Source of the DNA: Halomonas sp.
GTDB lineage: Bacteria > Pseudomonadota > Gammaproteobacteria > Pseudomonadales > Halomonadaceae
Direction: 5' to 3'
Assembly (NCBI GenBank): GCA_007129225.1
Contig: SKVX01000086.1
Coordinates: 1 to 16,329 of the forward strand
DNA: 16,329 nt
In this document: piece after piece, positions 14,046 through 16,329 of the stretch
Numbering within the stretch: position 1 is the stretch's first letter
Layout of the letters: each line of letters begins with the position of its first letter
Notes under the pieces: model-generated
What the model was told of the DNA's origin: nothing
What the model saw: the letters and a program-made list of their open reading frames with translations, nothing else
Databases searched by the model: none
Position numbers and translations under genes: made by a program

Positions 14046-14146
14046 CCATAGGCTCCTGATTGCAGGCGGCCCTCGTTACCCACGGTGGCAGTAATGATGG
14101 TTCGCATCATCCGATTATGGCAGCCCCCTGCGCCCTTCCTGCTCAT
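14042..14146 (-). CDS. Possible 34-residue leader peptide overlapping the GGDEF-EAL start
   Basis: ATG at 14146, with AGGGAT about nine bases before it, opens a 34-codon frame (begins MSRKGAGGCHNRMM, ends LQSGAYG). Its TGA overlaps the GTG of the GGDEF-EAL gene as GTGA. That geometry matches translational coupling. The peptide has no recognisable domain and could be a chance frame in GC-rich DNA. Confidence 0.25.
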   Translation of the reverse strand: MSRKGAGGCHNRMMRTIITATVGNEGRLQSGAYG

Positions 14147-14332
14147 GTTAGATATCCCTACTACTCAACGTAAGCAACCGCAACGTTGATTACAATGCCA
14201 ACGCATGCACGAACGAAGCTGGCCTCTTGTGACGGATTGCTCGCCACGAAGGGCCGGCTCGCTCTCGTTGATTACGCACGTATTTCGGCAGGTTGTGGCG
14301 CCAGTGCTGGTGAAAGTAGCAGGCGGGTTTCT
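14147..14332 (-). other. Upstream region of the GGDEF-EAL gene / 3' flank of the ACP operon
   Basis: About 185 bases with no gene. On the plus strand CAACGT occurs twice around 14166-14189 (once as the palindrome CAACGTTG), which may be part of a control region. No clear terminator follows the ACP stop, so some read-through from the dehydrogenase operon into the c-di-GMP genes is possible. Confidence 0.35.
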
Positions 14333-14581
14333 TCATTCGTCGAGTCGCGGTTCCAGGTAGTCCAGCAGCGCACTAAGGCTGTGCATCCGGGCGTACTCGC
14401 TCTCGGGAATGTTCACCCCCAGGCGCTGGTGCACGGCGGTCAGCAGGTTCAGGGCGTCCATGGAATCGAGGTCGTATTCGTCGCGCAGCCGGGCCCCGTC
14501 ATCGAGGTGGGCGATATCGATGTCCGGGGCGATGGTCGAGAGCTCCTCGAGTACGATGGCGCGTAGTTGGTCTCTGTTCAC
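14333..14581 (-). CDS. Acyl carrier protein in a 2-oxoacid dehydrogenase operon
   Basis: An 82-residue acidic helical protein with the phosphopantetheine site DLDSMDALNL; the modified serine is S40 in DSM. It has the usual ACP length and the helix II-III pattern (LLTAVHQRLGVNIPESEY). It starts at GTG 14581, four bases after GGAGG, and the GTGA overlaps the E2 stop codon, so its translation is coupled to E2. It is not in a fatty-acid operon: no fabD, fabG or fabF neighbours it. The position suggests that it accepts acyl groups made by the dehydrogenase complex, which is inference. It could equally supply ACP to a pathway encoded elsewhere. Confidence 0.9.
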   Translation of the reverse strand: MNRDQLRAIVLEELSTIAPDIDIAHLDDGARLRDEYDLDSMDALNLLTAVHQRLGVNIPESEYARMHSLSALLDYLEPRLDE

Positions 14582-15807
14582 AGTGCCTCCGGGTGTTGCA
14601 GTTGGGCGTCTATTTCGTTGAGGAACAGGGCGCCCAGGTGGCCATCGCAGACCCGGTGATCGGCAGCCAGGCTGACGTCCACTGTCGGGCGAATCGCCAG
14701 CATGTCGTCTACCGCCAGTGGGCGCCGACGCACGCTGCCGAAGCCGATCATGGCTACCTGGGGCGGGTGGATCACCCCGTAGACGGAGTCAACACCGCGC
14801 TCGCCCAGAGCCGTCACCGTGGCCGAGGCACTGCCGATCTCGGAGGCCCGCAGGCCGCCGCGGCGGGCGCGTTGCACCAGGTCCTGTAGTCGGGTCATCA
14901 GCGCCGGCAGGGCCAGCGCCTCGGCACCCTGCAGCGCCGGGGCGATCAGGCCGCCGCCCCTCAGGTGAATGGCCATGCCCAGGTCGATGCGCTCGGCCGG
15001 GTGGAAGCCCCGTTCGTCGTAATGGCCGTTGAGGTCCGGGTAGCGCAACAGGGCCCGGGCGGTCGCCTTCATGAACAGCGCGGCCATCAAAAGACGGCTC
15101 TCTGGCGGCCGCTCTCGGTTGTACTCCTCGAGCCAGCGTTCGGCGGCATGCAGGTCGAGGGTGGTGGCCAGGTAATAGTGGGGAATCTCTCGCTTGGCAC
15201 GGCTCATGGACGCGGCGATGGCCCGGCGCATCTCGTCGCGGTCGAATCCGGCCCGCTGGCGTTCGGGCCGGGTCCCACCGGCCTCTGCGCGCTCGAGATC
15301 GCGCAGCACGATGGCGCCACCTGGGCCGCTGCCGCTGATATTGCCAAGCTCGACGCCGAGTTCGCGCGCACGGCGACGTACGGCCGGCGAGGCCGCTAGA
15401 CGGCCGTCTTCGGGCACGACGGTGGAAACAGTCTCGGTACCTGGTGCTGGCGGGGGCTCCGGAATTGGGGGCGATAGCGCAGCCGACTCGGGAACTGCTG
15501 TCTCTACTGCTGCGGGTTTGGTCTCGAGGGCAGGCTCCGGCACGGGGCCGGCACGCTCGGCGACTACTCGGTCGCCGCTGCCGATACGGGCCAGGGGCGT
15601 ACCCACCGGCACCTTGGTATCCGGCTCCACGTAGCACTCCTCGACCACGCCGCTCTCGAAGACTTCCACGTCGATGGCGCCCTTGGCGGTCTCCACCACG
15701 GCGATGATCTGCCCCTTCTCCACCCGGTCACCCGGCTTCACCAGCCATTCCACCAGGGTGGCCGCTTCCATGTCGGCCCCCAGCGACGGCATCACGAAAT
15801 CGCTCAC
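14578..15807 (-). CDS. Dihydrolipoamide acyltransferase (E2) of a pyruvate/2-oxoacid dehydrogenase complex
   Basis: A 409-residue E2 that takes the acyl group from E1 on its lipoyl arm and transfers it to CoA. Start GTG 15807 has GGGAG seven bases upstream and overlaps the E1-beta stop as GTGA. Domains: one lipoyl domain, 1-78, with lipoyl lysine K42 in VETAKGAID; a Pro/Ala/Glu-rich linker, about 85-135; an E1/E3-binding domain, about 137-172 (LAASPAVRRRARELG, then SGSGPGGAIVLRDLE); and a catalytic domain, 190-409, with H384 and D388 in ADHRVCDG. A single lipoyl domain and this operon order resemble the acetoin/branched-chain-type complexes rather than the housekeeping aceEF type. The substrate (pyruvate, acetoin or branched 2-oxoacid) cannot be fixed from here. 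E1-alpha would lie beyond the edge. Confidence 0.95.
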   Translation of the reverse strand: MSDFVMPSLGADMEAATLVEWLVKPGDRVEKGQIIAVVETAKGAIDVEVFESGVVEECYVEPDTKVPVGTPLARIGSGDRVVAERAGPVPEPALETKPAAVETAVPESAALSPPIPEPPPAPGTETVSTVVPEDGRLAASPAVRRRARELGVELGNISGSGPGGAIVLRDLERAEAGGTRPERQRAGFDRDEMRRAIAASMSRAKREIPHYYLATTLDLHAAERWLEEYNRERPPESRLLMAALFMKATARALLRYPDLNGHYDERGFHPAERIDLGMAIHLRGGGLIAPALQGAEALALPALMTRLQDLVQRARRGGLRASEIGSASATVTALGERGVDSVYGVIHPPQVAMIGFGSVRRRPLAVDDMLAIRPTVDVSLAADHRVCDGHLGALFLNEIDAQLQHPEAL

Positions 15808-16328
15808 GGCGCGGCTCCCATGGCGCGACGGGACGCCGCCAGGATATCCGCCACCTGGGGCAGCGCAGCGTTCTCCATGTGCTGCGCGTAGGGGATGGGA
15901 ATCTCGTCGGTGCAGACCCGCTCGATAGGTGCGTCCAGCGCCCAGAAGGCCTGCTCGGCAAGGATCGCGGCGATCTCACCGGCCAGGCTGCCGGTCTTCC
16001 ACGCCTCGTCGACGATCACGGCGCGATGGGTGCGGCTGACCGACTCGATCAGCGTTGTCGTATCCAGGGGGCGCAGCACGCGCAGGTCCACCACCTCGGC
16101 ATCGATACCCTCTTCGGCCAGGGCCTCGGCCGCCTCCAGGGTCTTGGGCAGACTGCCGCCATAGGTGATCAGGCTGAGGTCGCGCCCCGGGCGGCGAATG
16201 GCGGCACGGTGGATATCCACGCCCTGAGGACAGGACGCCATCCGGCCTTCGCGGTTGTAGAGCAGCACGTGCTCGAAGATCAGCACCGGGTTGGGGTCCT
16301 GGAGCGCCGCCCAGAGCATGTAGCGCGC
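15804..16328 (-). CDS. 2-oxoacid dehydrogenase E1 component, beta subunit (C-terminal part)
   Basis: The last 174 residues of a subunit usually about 325-340 long; the 5' end is outside the window. It shows NPVLIFEHVLLYN from the pyrimidine-binding domain and then the transketolase C-terminal domain (LSLITYGGSLPKTLEAAEAL, VVDLRVLRPLD, RAVIVDEAWKTGSLAGEI, ERVCTDEIPIPYAQHMENAA). With E1-alpha it carries out thiamine-diphosphate-dependent decarboxylation and reductive acylation of the E2 lipoyl group. It overlaps E2 by four bases, so the two are translationally coupled. An ATG at 16319 is internal, not the start, since homology continues upstream of it. Confidence 0.95.
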   Translation of the reverse strand, partial: ARYMLWAALQDPNPVLIFEHVLLYNREGRMASCPQGVDIHRAAIRRPGRDLSLITYGGSLPKTLEAAEALAEEGIDAEVVDLRVLRPLDTTTLIESVSRTHRAVIVDEAWKTGSLAGEIAAILAEQAFWALDAPIERVCTDEIPIPYAQHMENAALPQVADILAASRRAMGAAP

Positions 16329-16329
16329 A

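Overview
The window looks like chromosomal DNA from a GC-rich gammaproteobacterium, most plausibly a Halomonas-like member of the Oceanospirillales. This is inferred from gene content, codon use and protein flavour; no marker gene is present. Both ends of the window cut genes. No rRNA, tRNA, CRISPR array, integrase or transposase was seen.

Layout. (1) 1-1320, minus: the first 440 residues of an HTH-plus-P-loop (STAND/AAA-type) regulatory ATPase, running off the left edge. (2) 1591-2208, minus: a cold-shock domain fused to a DUF1294 membrane domain, divergent from an SDR oxidoreductase (2364-3095, plus). (3) 3247-5445, minus: catalase-peroxidase KatG, with a good terminator and a possible OxyR half-site upstream. 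(4) 5670-5957, minus: a HigA-type antitoxin without its toxin. (5) 5990-6634, minus: a TetR repressor, divergent from a FabF-like ketoacyl-ACP synthase (6726-7991, plus), with palindromes between them. (6) 7992-9960: a scrambled accessory stretch. The last ~250 bp of the fabF-like gene is repeated directly about 1 kb further on. Between the two copies lies an AT-rich gene for a small secreted four-cysteine protein. After the second copy come the C-terminal half of an EamA-type transporter, a short gene start with its own RBS, and about 400 bp with no recognisable gene. (7) 9961-14045, minus: two cyclic-di-GMP enzymes in tandem. One is a cytoplasmic PAS-PAS-GGDEF protein with an intact I-site. 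The other is a periplasmic-binding-domain/PAS/GGDEF/EAL membrane protein. (8) 14333-16329, minus: a tightly coupled E1-beta / E2 / acyl carrier protein operon of a 2-oxoacid dehydrogenase, cut by the right edge.

How the genes work together. KatG and the c-di-GMP pair are stress and lifestyle functions. The TetR/FabF-like pair looks like a self-contained acyl-chain synthesis module. The E1-E2-ACP operon is the most biochemically suggestive unit: both junctions are GTGA overlaps, and a private ACP beside a lipoyl E2 suggests that acyl groups from 2-oxoacid decarboxylation may be passed to a carrier protein as well as to CoA. The most structurally unusual part is 7742-8971, where a foreign-looking cargo gene lies between direct repeats of a housekeeping-type gene's 3' end. 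This is what allelic integration or a recombination-driven insertion would leave.
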